NCBI GenBank assembly: GCA_900545515.1
Contig: UQZA01000045.1
Span: 1 to 18,295 of the forward strand
Length of the DNA stretch: 18,295 bases
Source of the DNA: an uncultured Eubacteriales bacterium
GTDB lineage: Bacteria; Bacillota; Clostridia; Oscillospirales; Oscillospiraceae
Reading direction: 5' to 3'
Positions 1 through 6,761 of this stretch are shown here, one piece after another. Below the pieces are notes generated by a model. That model was not told where the DNA came from. It saw only the letters and a list, made by a program, of their open reading frames with translations, and did no database searches. Each line of letters begins with the position of its first letter. The first letter of the stretch is position 1. Both the position numbers and the translations under genes were made by a program.

Positions 1-13
1 TGGAAATCCCGTC

Positions 14-54
14 AAAAAACGAGCCGGGTACCGGATAATACCTGACTCGTTTTT
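14..54. terminator. Bidirectional terminator-like hairpin at the left edge
   Basis: The arms AAAAACGAG (15-23) and CTCGTTTTT (46-54) are perfect complements, with a GGTA/TACC pairing possible inside the loop. The A and T runs at the stem ends would make it work as an intrinsic terminator on either strand. It lies downstream of the RepA gene on the minus strand. Its ACGAG/CTCGT stem resembles the terminator beside the tRNA at 1224-1259. Confidence 0.5.
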
Positions 55-136
55 GAGAGATTCTTAACTTAATGACATTACCCAAATTGGGACGCATTAC
101 GGAAATTGGCAGTAGGACAGGCTCAGTCACACCTCC

Positions 137-1117
137 TTACGGCCCGGATTGCTGCCCATATAGGTCATGCTGTACCGCTGCCTGATAATAATGCTCTATG
201 GTTGTTGGGGCGTTATACAGAACGGTCAACAGATAACCACGAATGTTGCGGATTTTGGTGGTATTATTGCGCATACATTCCAGCACATACTCGATGTGCG
301 ACTGTTGCAGTACGGAAAAACGTTGCTTAACAATCTCGCTTTTGAACTGCGTTCCACCAATTCGGAAAGTTGCCTGGCTGCTGCAAAGCACATCGGTGAT
401 GAGTTCTACTAGCTCGTCCACGGTTTCACGGTCATGCCCGGTGAAAGCGATGTAGCCGATATTCTCCTGAACCTGCGCTTTTCGTTCTTCCCGATCCATC
501 CCATCCATCTGGGGTTCCGATGGATGGATAGATGGGTAAAGATAACTATTATCAGGATAGTTATTCCTATTAAAATAGACTTCGGTTTTTCCGACTTCTG
601 GACTTCTGATTTTCCGAACTCCAGACTTCGGTTTTTCCGAAGTCAAGACTTCTGATGACGGGCTGACTTCTGAAAAACCGAAGTCTTGACTTCTGACAGG
701 CGGATATTTTAAATCAGTGGGCAGTTCGGGAGAAGGCGGGGGAACAGCCCTGGCGGCAAACCGCTTTACATAGATTCGGGCAGGACGGCCTTGCCCCTGT
801 TTCACCCGTTCAATGAGGCCAATGCCCCGGTTGGCGTCCAGTTCAGACAGCAGCTTCACACCCTTGTCTTTGCCGCAGTTCATATCCTCCATAATTTCCT
901 CCAGCGTATAGTAAATATAGACCCGGCCCTGTTCATCGTACCAGCCGTTCTTTGCGGAAAGGCCCATCCGGTCAAGCAAAAGGCCGTAAAGAAGTTTAGC
1001 GTCTGTGGAAAGATTTTTGAAATGCGCGCCTGTGATAAGCAATTTGGGAATCCGGTAATAGCTGAATTGCTCGGATTCTTCACCGTAGAAATAGGAAAAG
1101 GAAACCGCCCTGTCCAT
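137..1117 (-). CDS. repA: RepA_N-type replication initiator protein A (ICE/plasmid type)
   Basis: A 326-residue protein whose first ~115 residues have the look of the RepA_N winged-helix domain (FSYYRIPKLLI, then LSTDAKLLYGLLLDRM, then YIYYTLEEIMEDMNC and GRPARIYVKRF). This domain initiates theta replication of low-copy plasmids and is common in integrative elements of gut Clostridia. A polar, repetitive linker follows at roughly residues 130-195. The C-terminal part (about 215-320, with IGYIAFTGHDRETVDEL and RNIRGYLLTVLYNAP) resembles the extension seen in ICE-borne RepA proteins (DUF6017-like, from memory). GGAGGTGA lies a few bases before the ATG. It is lower in GC than the chromosomal genes to the right and sits beside a tRNA gene, which fits a mobile-element edge. 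No parA, integrase or relaxase is visible, so it may be a remnant or the end of an element that continues left of the window. Confidence 0.85.
   Translation of the reverse strand: MDRAVSFSYFYGEESEQFSYYRIPKLLITGAHFKNLSTDAKLLYGLLLDRMGLSAKNGWYDEQGRVYIYYTLEEIMEDMNCGKDKGVKLLSELDANRGIGLIERVKQGQGRPARIYVKRFAARAVPPPSPELPTDLKYPPVRSQDFGFSEVSPSSEVLTSEKPKSGVRKIRSPEVGKTEVYFNRNNYPDNSYLYPSIHPSEPQMDGMDREERKAQVQENIGYIAFTGHDRETVDELVELITDVLCSSQATFRIGGTQFKSEIVKQRFSVLQQSHIEYVLECMRNNTTKIRNIRGYLLTVLYNAPTTIEHYYQAAVQHDLYGQQSGP
577..697. repeat. Iteron-like repeat cluster inside repA, candidate replication origin
   Basis: The 18-mer AGACTTCGGTTTTTCCGA occurs at 577-594 and 623-640, and its first 15 bases recur inverted at 672-686. 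GACTTCTG occurs at 593, 601 (tandem), 647, 665 and 688. GACTTCGG occurs at 578 and 624, and its complement CCGAAGTC at 637 and 678. Positions 624-644 form a perfect 8-bp inverted repeat with a five-T loop. In RepA_N plasmids the origin is known to lie in repeats inside the central part of the rep gene, and this cluster has that position. Origin function is inferred. Confidence 0.65.
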
Positions 1118-1141
1118 CGTCTCACCTCCATTTGGGCATAG

Positions 1142-1173
1142 AAAAAGGGCGTCCTGAAGATTTCAGAACGCCC
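1142..1173 (-). terminator. Intrinsic terminator or attenuator just upstream of repA
   Basis: On the minus strand GGGCGT and CTGAA (1168-1173, 1162-1166, read in complement) pair with 1147-1152 and 1154-1158 around one C-A mismatch and a 3-nt loop, followed by five T (1142-1146). It ends about 25 nt before the repA start codon, leaving no room for a promoter between, so transcripts reaching repA would have to read through it. Confidence 0.6.
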
Positions 1174-1223
1174 GGTGGGGGAGCGGAATGGCATTTTGAT
1201 ATGCTGATCTGCCCCTTGGAAAC

Positions 1224-1259
1224 GAAAAAACTCGTTTTGTTTCCAAAACGAGTTTTTTC
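1224..1259 (-). terminator. Strong bidirectional terminator after tRNA-Ala
   Basis: A perfect 16-bp inverted repeat (1224-1239 with 1244-1259, 4-nt loop) with six-A and six-T ends. It lies 20 nt downstream of the tRNA CCA end in the transcribed direction. TTGGAAAC (1216-1223) and GTTTCCAA (1239-1246) give an alternative hairpin that would compete with it. Confidence 0.8.
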
Positions 1260-1278
1260 ATCTTGACTTCCCAAGAAA

Positions 1279-1354
<76 letters not shown>

Positions 1355-1394
1355 GTATTCTATTCGATTTGCGCGTCTCACAAACCGCTCCCCT

Positions 1395-1422
1395 ATAATA
1401 ACACAAATTGCGAGAAAGTCAA
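1395..1422 (-). promoter_or_regulatory. Sigma-A promoter for tRNA-Ala
   Basis: On the minus strand TTGACT (1417-1422), a 16-nt spacer and TATTAT (1395-1400). Transcription would begin about 30 nt before the mature tRNA. Confidence 0.7.
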
Positions 1423-1465
1423 GAGGAAATCAGAAAAAATTTTTGTTTTTTATTGGGGGAGGAAA

Positions 1466-1497
1466 GAGGTGCCTCAAAACTAGCTTTGAGACACCTC
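1466..1497 (-). terminator. Hairpin terminator of the small zinc-ribbon membrane protein gene
   Basis: GAGGTG/CACCTC and CTCAAA/TTTGAG pair around one C-A mismatch with a 6-nt loop, ending 5 nt past the stop codon at 1503. The following T tract on the minus strand is short (TTTCC), so termination may be weak. Confidence 0.55.
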
Positions 1498-1502
1498 TTG
1501 GG

Positions 1503-1874
1503 TCATGTTTTCTTGACGAACTTTTCTTTGCATCTGGGGCAGGTAATGGAGATTTTTCCTTTGCCTCTGGGGACGCGAACCAGCTGCTTACATTTGGGGC
1601 ACTTGTAGTACCGGTTTTTCCGGTCCTTGATGCGGTCTATGAGCTGCAGAAAGCGGCGGTTTTCCTGGTAGCGCCGGTAGGTGTTTTTGGACAGCATCCG
1701 GTAAAGCACCAAAACCATAGGAATATAGGCCAGGAGATTGAGCCACCCATTCCGGGTGAACATCCCAACCAGACATAAAATTAGATCCAAAACCAGAATG
1801 GCCAGACTCAGCTGGTCCACACCGTAGCGGCCTGCGAATACCCGCTGAAGCCAGTTGCCAAATTTTTGTTTCAT
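1503..1874 (-). CDS. Small two-TM membrane protein with C-terminal zinc ribbon
   Basis: A 123-residue protein. Two hydrophobic segments at about residues 21-39 and 43-62 are followed by a basic linker (NTYRRYQENRRFLQLIDRI). A C-terminal zinc ribbon comes next, with cysteines 92, 95, 112 and 115 in the CPKC and CPRC pairs. Proteins of this layout are common and uncharacterised in Clostridia. The ribbon should face the cytoplasm, given the positive charges after the second segment, and could bind nucleic acid or a partner. AAGGTGAT precedes the ATG at a good distance. A TATAAT promoter lies upstream and a hairpin follows, so it is probably transcribed alone. Real gene: high confidence. Function: unknown. 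Confidence 0.85.
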   Translation of the reverse strand: MKQKFGNWLQRVFAGRYGVDQLSLAILVLDLILCLVGMFTRNGWLNLLAYIPMVLVLYRMLSKNTYRRYQENRRFLQLIDRIKDRKNRYYKCPKCKQLVRVPRGKGKISITCPRCKEKFVKKT

Positions 1875-1908
1875 AGTCTTATCACCTTGGCGAGAAATTT
1901 ATATGGTC

Positions 1909-1936
1909 ATTATATGGCAAATCCCGCAAAATTCAA
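1909..1936 (-). promoter_or_regulatory. Promoter of the small zinc-ribbon membrane protein gene
   Basis: On the minus strand TTGAAT (1931-1936), 16 nt, TATAAT (1909-1914), giving a 5' leader of about 30 nt before the ATG at 1874. The -10 box is perfect and the -35 box weak. Confidence 0.6.
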
Positions 1937-2048
1937 CGGCTGGGCGGTAATGTTTACGAATTGTTTAAAACCGGATGGGCAAGAAGGGAGGAGGGGTACT
2001 TCAAAACGACAGATGTCTGGTTTTTGAGAGAATTTGTCAAAATTGCAA

Positions 2049-2077
2049 ATGACATTTGCTCTAGAATGCTGTATAAT
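2049..2077 (+). promoter_or_regulatory. Promoter of the TIR-like gene
   Basis: ATGACA (2049-2054), exactly 17 nt, TATAAT (2072-2077), with AT-rich sequence upstream. The predicted start near 2084 leaves a leader of about 88 nt before the GTG start. No known regulatory motif was recognised in that leader. Confidence 0.7.
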
Positions 2078-2171
2078 AAGGAATAGTTATGAAGGCATCC
2101 CTTCGCTGATTGGGAGGCGGAGCGTGCGTTCTGCAAAGTAGAAATTAGGAAAGAGATAGGAGTGATTCGTT

Positions 2172-3482
2172 GTGGAGCAAAATCAAAAATACACTTGTTT
2201 TGTAATTTCACCCTTGGGGCAGGAAGGAAGCCCTGAGCGAATGAACGCCGACCAGGTTTTGGACTATTTAATTATTCCTACACTGACCAGATGCGGCTTT
2301 TCAAAGGAGAATATTGTGCGTTCTGATAAGATAGCCAAGCCGGGCAGAATTTCAGAGCATATTGCCAGCTGCATTGAAACCAGTGAGCTGTGCATCATTG
2401 ACCTGACAGGCCTGAATGCCAACGTCATGTACGAGTATGGCCTGAGGAAGGGGTACGGAAAGCCCTATATTGTGCTGGCCCAGAAAGGACAGCCTCTGCC
2501 TTTTGATGTGTATGATGACCGGACGATATTTTATGACATTTCGGAGGTGCCCGCGCTGATAGCTGCACAGGAAACGTTGGAGAAATTTACAGAGGCGATT
2601 AAGGCAAAAGGTTTTATTGAGTCTGAGGGGCCGGAAAGTGTCACATCCATTTCTGAGCGGCTGAAAAGCATTGAGGCAAAGCTGGACAGCGCCTTGAATG
2701 TCATACAAAGTGCTACCAAAACCACCGGCAATGTTACGCACCGTGGTGCAGAGGTAGACGACATTTTGACTCAGCTTTCTCCCATCCAGGCCTTCAACTA
2801 CGCCCTCACCCAACGGGACCTCAAATTGGGAGAGGATCTGATGCCGGTTCTGGAAGGCGCTCTGAGCAAGGAACGGTTCATTGACCAAGTGGTGGCCCAG
2901 CTGACATCCATGGGTTCTGCGAAGGCTGCCCGGATTCTGGAGGAGAACTGGGACTATGTCGCCAGTAACTTCACCTTCAAGCAGCGTTACGAAGAGGTGG
3001 GCTGCTACATCAGCTACTGTAACCGGGCCGATTGTGAGCCGGAACACTTGGAAAAGCTTGTTGCCACCATTGAGGGGCTTTTGGATGAGGCGCCCTCGCC
3101 GAAGGATCGGGCGGGATTGTATAACCAGAAAAACCGGCTTTATTTCGGGGCCTACACCACGTTGGAGGCAAAGGGAGAGGTACATCCGGAATATTTGGAG
3201 ACCGCCATCCAGGCCCTGGAAAAGGCCATCAAGCTGAACGGCGACGAGCCGTCTTACTACTACAATCTGGCGACCTGCCAGCGGAAGAAGGGCGACTTAG
3301 ACGCTGCGGTAGATGCCATTTCGAAGTGCATGGATCTGGACAGCAACGATGATGACCACCTGAAGCTGGCCTATGAGCTGTACACGGAAAAGAAGGACTC
3401 CAGGGCTGTGGGGACCCTGGAGAAGCTGGCAGCGGTGAACCCCTACCTGGCCAAGCTGGTGCAGAAGAAGAAAAAGTCCTGA
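2172..3482 (+). CDS. TIR-like / deoxyribosyltransferase-fold protein with TPR-like C-terminus, candidate immune effector
   Basis: A 436-residue protein with a GTG start about 9 nt after AGGAGTG. Residues 8-123 carry the hallmarks of the nucleoside 2-deoxyribosyltransferase/TIR-like fold: CFVISPLG at the first strand (10-16), a central IIDLTGLNANVMYEYGLRKG (75-94) with the conserved Glu88, and LPFDVYDDRTIFYD (109-122). In this superfamily the glutamate attacks N-glycosidic bonds of nucleosides or NAD. A likely coiled coil spans about 158-185. Helical repeats follow, best seen as TPR-like units at about 343-430 (AIQALEKAIKLN, YYYNLATCQRKKGDLDAAVDAI). A catalytic front domain with a helical-repeat sensor tail is typical of anti-phage effectors, but this role is inferred. 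The gene stands alone between its own promoter and a strong terminator, with no adjacent cyclase or protease partner. Its first half is more AT-rich than the tail and neighbouring genes, which may indicate transfer. Confidence 0.8.
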   Translation: MEQNQKYTCFVISPLGQEGSPERMNADQVLDYLIIPTLTRCGFSKENIVRSDKIAKPGRISEHIASCIETSELCIIDLTGLNANVMYEYGLRKGYGKPYIVLAQKGQPLPFDVYDDRTIFYDISEVPALIAAQETLEKFTEAIKAKGFIESEGPESVTSISERLKSIEAKLDSALNVIQSATKTTGNVTHRGAEVDDILTQLSPIQAFNYALTQRDLKLGEDLMPVLEGALSKERFIDQVVAQLTSMGSAKAARILEENWDYVASNFTFKQRYEEVGCYISYCNRADCEPEHLEKLVATIEGLLDEAPSPKDRAGLYNQKNRLYFGAYTTLEAKGEVHPEYLETAIQALEKAIKLNGDEPSYYYNLATCQRKKGDLDAAVDAISKCMDLDSNDDDHLKLAYELYTEKKDSRAVGTLEKLAAVNPYLAKLVQKKKKS

Positions 3483-3502
3483 GTCACAGGGGGCCGAGTA
3501 TC

Positions 3503-3543
3503 AAAACCCGCTGAGCAGATGGAATGTCTGTTCAGCGGGTTTT
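3503..3543. terminator. Bidirectional intrinsic terminator
   Basis: AAAACCCGCTGA (3503-3514) pairs perfectly with TCAGCGGGTTTT (3532-3543). CAGA/TCTG extends the stem inwards. It lies between the convergent TIR-like gene and DUF975-like gene and can serve both. Confidence 0.85.
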
Positions 3544-3564
3544 ATTTGGCATCCGAATTGATTG

Positions 3565-4404
3565 TTACAGTGTGGAGCCGTCCAGCTTGGTGCCGCAGTT
3601 GTTGCAGAACCTGGCGGATTTGGGCGCCGCTTGGCCACAGATGGGGCAGTATTGCACGTTGGCGCCTGCTGAGCCTTGGGGCTGCTGACCGGCGGCTGGT
3701 GGGATGTAAGCAGGGGGTGCAGGAGGCGCGTACCGGGCGCTGTAGGCCGGATCGGCCAGGCAATGCTGGATCTCGTCATAGAAGCCAGCCTGGGCAAGAC
3801 CGGCCACCAGGGGCGTCAGGGCGGCGCCCAGCACCGCTGCGAGAGCCAATAAAACGCAAAACGGGACATGCAGGAAACGAATTTGTGCCAGCCCAAGAAG
3901 CAGGAGAAGAACCAAGGCCCAACTTCCATAGATCAGCAAATCTGCCAAAAACATCTTTCCGCGATACCCCTTGGTCTCCCGGGCGGAAACCTGGATGGCC
4001 TCGGTGGCCTTGACGTCCGGCCGGGTCATGAGGATATAGGGGGTCAAACGGTAGGTGTAGAGCTTGACAGGTCCTAAGACCAGACCGGCAACCGGGATCA
4101 GCGTCCACAGGAAGACCCAAAGGCTCATCCATGCCATACCGCCCACCAGGTGGGGCAGCTGCTCCAGGCGGAAGGGGGAGAAGAGGTCGCAAACTTCCGG
4201 AAAGGTTCCCTGATAGGCGCGGAGAAAAATCAGCGCTACGGAGCCGCTGAGGACTAGATTCAGGGCAAATGCCGCAGCGGGAACAGCCCAAAAGCCAATC
4301 GCCGCCAGCCAGACGAGAAGCCCGGCCAGGAGACGAATGCCCCACAGTAGCAGGGGTTTCATTTGCAAAGTCTTTCGTACTTTCTGAAAAATCCAGGATA
4401 CCAT
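3565..4404 (-). CDS. DUF975-like polytopic membrane protein with C-terminal zinc ribbon
   Basis: A 279-residue protein with four to six hydrophobic segments (about 17-38, 42-62, 88-111, 158-176, 180-205). Between the third and fourth segments it carries AIQVSARETKGYRGKMFLADL, which resembles the conserved stretch of the DUF975 membrane family. A Pro/Ala-rich linker (226-240) leads to a zinc ribbon with C253, C256, C267 and C270 (CPICG, CNNCG). The family's molecular role is not known. The chosen ATG follows AGGAGG by 8 nt. A TTGACA/TATACT promoter lies immediately upstream and the shared terminator follows the stop. It is probably monocistronic. Confidence 0.8.
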   Translation of the reverse strand: MVSWIFQKVRKTLQMKPLLLWGIRLLAGLLVWLAAIGFWAVPAAAFALNLVLSGSVALIFLRAYQGTFPEVCDLFSPFRLEQLPHLVGGMAWMSLWVFLWTLIPVAGLVLGPVKLYTYRLTPYILMTRPDVKATEAIQVSARETKGYRGKMFLADLLIYGSWALVLLLLLGLAQIRFLHVPFCVLLALAAVLGAALTPLVAGLAQAGFYDEIQHCLADPAYSARYAPPAPPAYIPPAAGQQPQGSAGANVQYCPICGQAAPKSARFCNNCGTKLDGSTL

Positions 4405-4451
4405 ACAAATTACCTCCTCTGAAAAGCAAAGAACCGGTAGCTCACACGTCT

Positions 4452-4479
4452 AGTATAGCTGTTTGCCGGTACCTGTCAA
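4452..4479 (-). promoter_or_regulatory. Promoter of the DUF975-like gene
   Basis: On the minus strand TTGACA (4474-4479), 16 nt, TATACT (4452-4457). It sits in the short gap between the phosphopantetheinyl transferase stop and the DUF975-like start. Confidence 0.75.
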
Positions 4480-4495
4480 GGCAGAGAAAGGAATC

Positions 4496-5044
4496 TTAAA
4501 AAAATCTTCTGATTTCCAGTTCCTCTGGCAGGGGGGGGCGGGCGCATAAAGACACCACATGGTTTTCCCATTCCCACAGACGGAAGTGCAAATCCCAACC
4601 CTCCAGGGTGGGGCCCTGGAGATCAAAACTCAGGTGGTTGGGATACCCACGAAGCCCGTCGCCGGTGTATTTCACTGTGGCTTCTTTTAGTGTCCACAGG
4701 GAGAGGAACAACCGGTCCGGGTCTTCCGCTTGCTGCCAGAGGCAATATTCCTGGGAAGAGAGTACCTTTTTCACCAGAGCTGGCCGGACGGGCCTGCCCA
4801 ATTGCTCCGCATCCAATCCCACCTCCGTCTCAGCCAAGGCACAAAAAACCATGGCACGGGTGTGGGTGATGGAGCAGTGAAGGGGGCTGTTGGCAAAATA
4901 AGGCTTCCCACGTTTGCGGCGCAAAAGGGGGGGCATTGGCTGCCCCACCGTCTCCTGATACAAGCGGTCCAGAAGGCGGCGGGCATCCAATCCGCCTTGA
5001 TTGGCAGTGGTGGGGGCGGCAGCAAGGGCAAACAGAGGGGGCAT
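4496..5044 (-). CDS. Sfp-type 4'-phosphopantetheinyl transferase
   Basis: Transfers the 4'-phosphopantetheine arm of CoA to a serine of carrier proteins. The 182-residue form starts at ATG 5042-5044, preceded by AAGGAG at 5-6 nt. A longer in-frame reading exists, but it would run into the terminator of the gene upstream and lacks such a site. Visible motifs are GKPYF (46-50), CSITHT (57-62), VGLDAE (75-80, with the Mg-binding acidic pair D78/E80), and WTLKEATVKYTGDGL (117-131, with E121 and K125). These are the three signature blocks of the Sfp/Gsp superfamily. The length is at the short end for Sfp-type enzymes. No polyketide, peptide synthetase or fatty-acid genes are adjacent, so the carrier-protein substrate is unknown. 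Confidence 0.85.
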   Translation of the reverse strand: MPPLFALAAAPTTANQGGLDARRLLDRLYQETVGQPMPPLLRRKRGKPYFANSPLHCSITHTRAMVFCALAETEVGLDAEQLGRPVRPALVKKVLSSQEYCLWQQAEDPDRLFLSLWTLKEATVKYTGDGLRGYPNHLSFDLQGPTLEGWDLHFRLWEWENHVVSLCARPPLPEELEIRRFF

Positions 5045-5103
5045 AGGGACTCCTTTCCAGGATGGGGGTTCGGCTACTCCCCAGGGGAGCAGAATCATAA
5101 ATG

Positions 5104-5135
5104 AAAAAAGGGGTGCTGCACCTATGCAGCACCCC
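5104..5135 (-). terminator. Intrinsic terminator of the double zinc-ribbon gene
   Basis: Perfect 11-bp stem GGGGTGCTGCA (5110-5120) with 5125-5135, 4-nt loop, then six T on the minus strand (5104-5109). It separates the zinc-ribbon gene from the phosphopantetheinyl transferase gene. Confidence 0.9.
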
Positions 5136-5157
5136 ATCATGTGATTTCGCCGGGGAA

Positions 5158-5436
5158 TTAGCCGTTGCCGCGCATCTGAGCGAAGCACTCGCTGCAGTAC
5201 ACAGGACGGTCAGACTTGGGCTCAAAGGGCACCTTGGCCTCTCCGCCACAGCGGGCGCAGGTGGCGGTGAAGTACTCACGGGGGCCGCGGGCGGCGTTCT
5301 TGCGGGCGTCACGGCAGGCCTTGCAGCGCTGGGGCTCGTTCTGGAAGCCGCGCTCTGCGTAGAACTCCTGCTCACCGGCAGTGAAAACGAATTCGTTGCC
5401 GCACTCTTTGCAAACTAAAGTCTTGTCTTCGTACAT
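5158..5436 (-). CDS. Double zinc-ribbon protein (zf-trcl plus CxxC-x17-CxxC type)
   Basis: A 92-residue protein with two metal-binding halves. The first (residues 5-45) reads DKTLVCKECGNEFVFTAGEQ then CKACRDARK, matching the small zinc-ribbon family often labelled probable zinc-ribbon (zf-trcl). The second (about 56-87) has CARCGG and, 17 residues later, CSEC, matching the CxxC-x17-CxxC family. Both are common in Clostridia and of unknown function, and nucleic-acid binding is plausible. AGAGAGGT precedes the ATG by about 9 nt. A very strong promoter, a leader of ~190 nt and a perfect terminator make it a discrete and probably well-expressed unit. Confidence 0.88.
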   Translation of the reverse strand: MYEDKTLVCKECGNEFVFTAGEQEFYAERGFQNEPQRCKACRDARKNAARGPREYFTATCARCGGEAKVPFEPKSDRPVYCSECFAQMRGNG

Positions 5437-5624
5437 GGATGAATTACCTCTCTTTGGATAGTTGTGTTAGCCCCGTAAAGTGCCCATCAAGTAATTTGCT
5501 GGTCTGTTGTCCAGGGTTTTATGCGAACGGCTTTGCCGTGATCGCCGAGAAAGCCGGCGAAGACGTTTGGATGAAGGTCTGGAGCAGAGGCCCAGACCAG
5601 CCCGCAAGTGCACGTCTCACCTAG
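5437..5624 (-). other. Long 5' leader with two hairpins, candidate structured RNA
   Basis: Between the predicted transcription start and the zinc-ribbon start codon lie about 188 nt without a gene. Two hairpins are clear: GGTCTGG (5576-5582) with CCAGACC (5592-5598), and CGGCTTT (5528-5534) with AAAGCCG (5550-5556). I recognise no known riboswitch or ribosomal-protein leader, so a regulatory role is inferred only from length and pairing. Confidence 0.35.
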
Positions 5625-5630
5625 TTGCAT

Positions 5631-5658
5631 ATTATAGCAGAAAAAATGAATTTGTCAA
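5631..5658 (-). promoter_or_regulatory. Consensus sigma-A promoter of the double zinc-ribbon gene
   Basis: On the minus strand a perfect TTGACA (5653-5658), 16-nt spacer and perfect TATAAT (5631-5636). Expected transcription start near 5624. Confidence 0.88.
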
Positions 5659-5723
5659 TAGTGAATAAGATTTTTTCCTTTGAAAACGCAGATTTAGTCA
5701 AATTTACGATTTAGACAGCGCCC

Positions 5724-6761
5724 CTACAGAGACAGCTGTGTTTGACCAGTGAAAGGCAGGCCCAGATGCTCATAGGCGAGCTGGGTGGCGCACCGTCCCC
5801 GGGGCGTCCGGGTCAGGAAGCCCAGCTGCATCAGGTAGGGTTCATATACGTCTTCCAGGGTCACAGCCTCTTCGCCAATGGTGGCAGCCAAGGTTTCCAG
5901 GCCTACGGGGCCGCCGCCATAATTTTGAATGATGGCAGTGAGCATTCGGCGGTCTATGGCGTCCAAGCCGAGGCGATCCACTTCCAGCCGCTCCAGGGCC
6001 AGGTTGGCAGCCTCCCGTGTGATGACGCCGTCGGCGCAAACCTGGGCAAAATCCCGAACCCGGCGCAGGAACCGGTTGGCGATTCGGGGTGTGCCCCGGC
6101 TCCGGGCGGCAATCTCCTGGGCGCCTTGTGGGTCAATTTCCATGCCCAGGAGGGTGGCGGACCGGGCGACGATCCGGGAGAGCTCCTGGGTGGTGTACAG
6201 CTCCAGCCGCAGGGATACGCCAAACCGGTCCCGCAGGGGGCTGGAGAGCTGCCCGGCCCGGGTGGTAGCTCCCACTAAAGTGAACTTTGGCAGGTCCAGA
6301 CGGATGGAGTTGGCGGACGGCCCTTTGCCCACGATGATGTCAATGGCATAGTCCTCCATAGCCGGGTAAAGAATTTCCTCCACCACCCGGTTGAGCCGGT
6401 GAATTTCGTCAATGAAGAGGATATCCCCGGGGTTCAGATTGGTGAGCAGAGCTGCCAGATCTCCGGGCTTTTCAATGGCCGGGCCGGAGGTGATGCGGAT
6501 ATTCACCCCCATTTCGTTGGCGATGACGCCGGCTAAGGTGGTTTTGCCCAAGCCGGGAGGGCCGTAGAGAAGTGTGTGGTCCAGGGGTTCCCCCCGCCGC
6601 CGGGCGGCTTCAATGTAGACTGAGAGGTTTCCTTTTGCTTTCTCCTGGCCGGTGTAATCTGCCAGGAGCTTGGGCCGCAGACTCACCTCCCCGGCATCCT
6701 GACCGGTCAGGGTGGGGGTGATGATGGGGGCGTCCAGCTCCTGGGAAAATTCAATGCTCAT
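5724..6761 (-). CDS. ruvB: Holliday junction branch migration ATPase RuvB
   Basis: Hexameric AAA+ motor that drives branch migration with RuvA at Holliday junctions in recombinational repair. The 345-residue product has Walker A GPPGLGKTT (67-75), Walker B ILFIDEIH (114-121), sensor 1 GATTRAG (164-170) and LRDRFG (176-181) with the arginine-finger region. The C-terminal winged helix includes YEPYLMQLGFLTRTPRGR, the standard RuvB ending. AAGGAGG 9 nt upstream fixes the start at MSIEF. An upstream in-frame methionine ten codons earlier lacks a site. The start codon overlaps the stop of a 42-codon ORF by ATGA, so translation is probably coupled. It is the last gene of the ruv cluster and I see no clear terminator after it. 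Confidence 0.97.
   Translation of the reverse strand: MSIEFSQELDAPIITPTLTGQDAGEVSLRPKLLADYTGQEKAKGNLSVYIEAARRRGEPLDHTLLYGPPGLGKTTLAGVIANEMGVNIRITSGPAIEKPGDLAALLTNLNPGDILFIDEIHRLNRVVEEILYPAMEDYAIDIIVGKGPSANSIRLDLPKFTLVGATTRAGQLSSPLRDRFGVSLRLELYTTQELSRIVARSATLLGMEIDPQGAQEIAARSRGTPRIANRFLRRVRDFAQVCADGVITREAANLALERLEVDRLGLDAIDRRMLTAIIQNYGGGPVGLETLAATIGEEAVTLEDVYEPYLMQLGFLTRTPRGRCATQLAYEHLGLPFTGQTQLSL

Noticed and set aside
1978..2031. AT-flanked imperfect inverted repeat (CAAAAC...GTTTTTG) upstream of the TIR-like promoter
   Set aside because: The pairing needs a two-base loop or bulges; not convincing as a terminator or operator.
2352..3185. 277-codon open frame on the minus strand opposite the TIR-like gene
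   Set aside because: Mirror frame of a well-supported gene. It lacks a ribosome site and recognisable domain.
5045..5188. 48-residue N-terminal extension of the phosphopantetheinyl transferase
   Set aside because: It would begin within the preceding gene's end and pass through its terminator. AAGGAG before 5044 gives a normal start.
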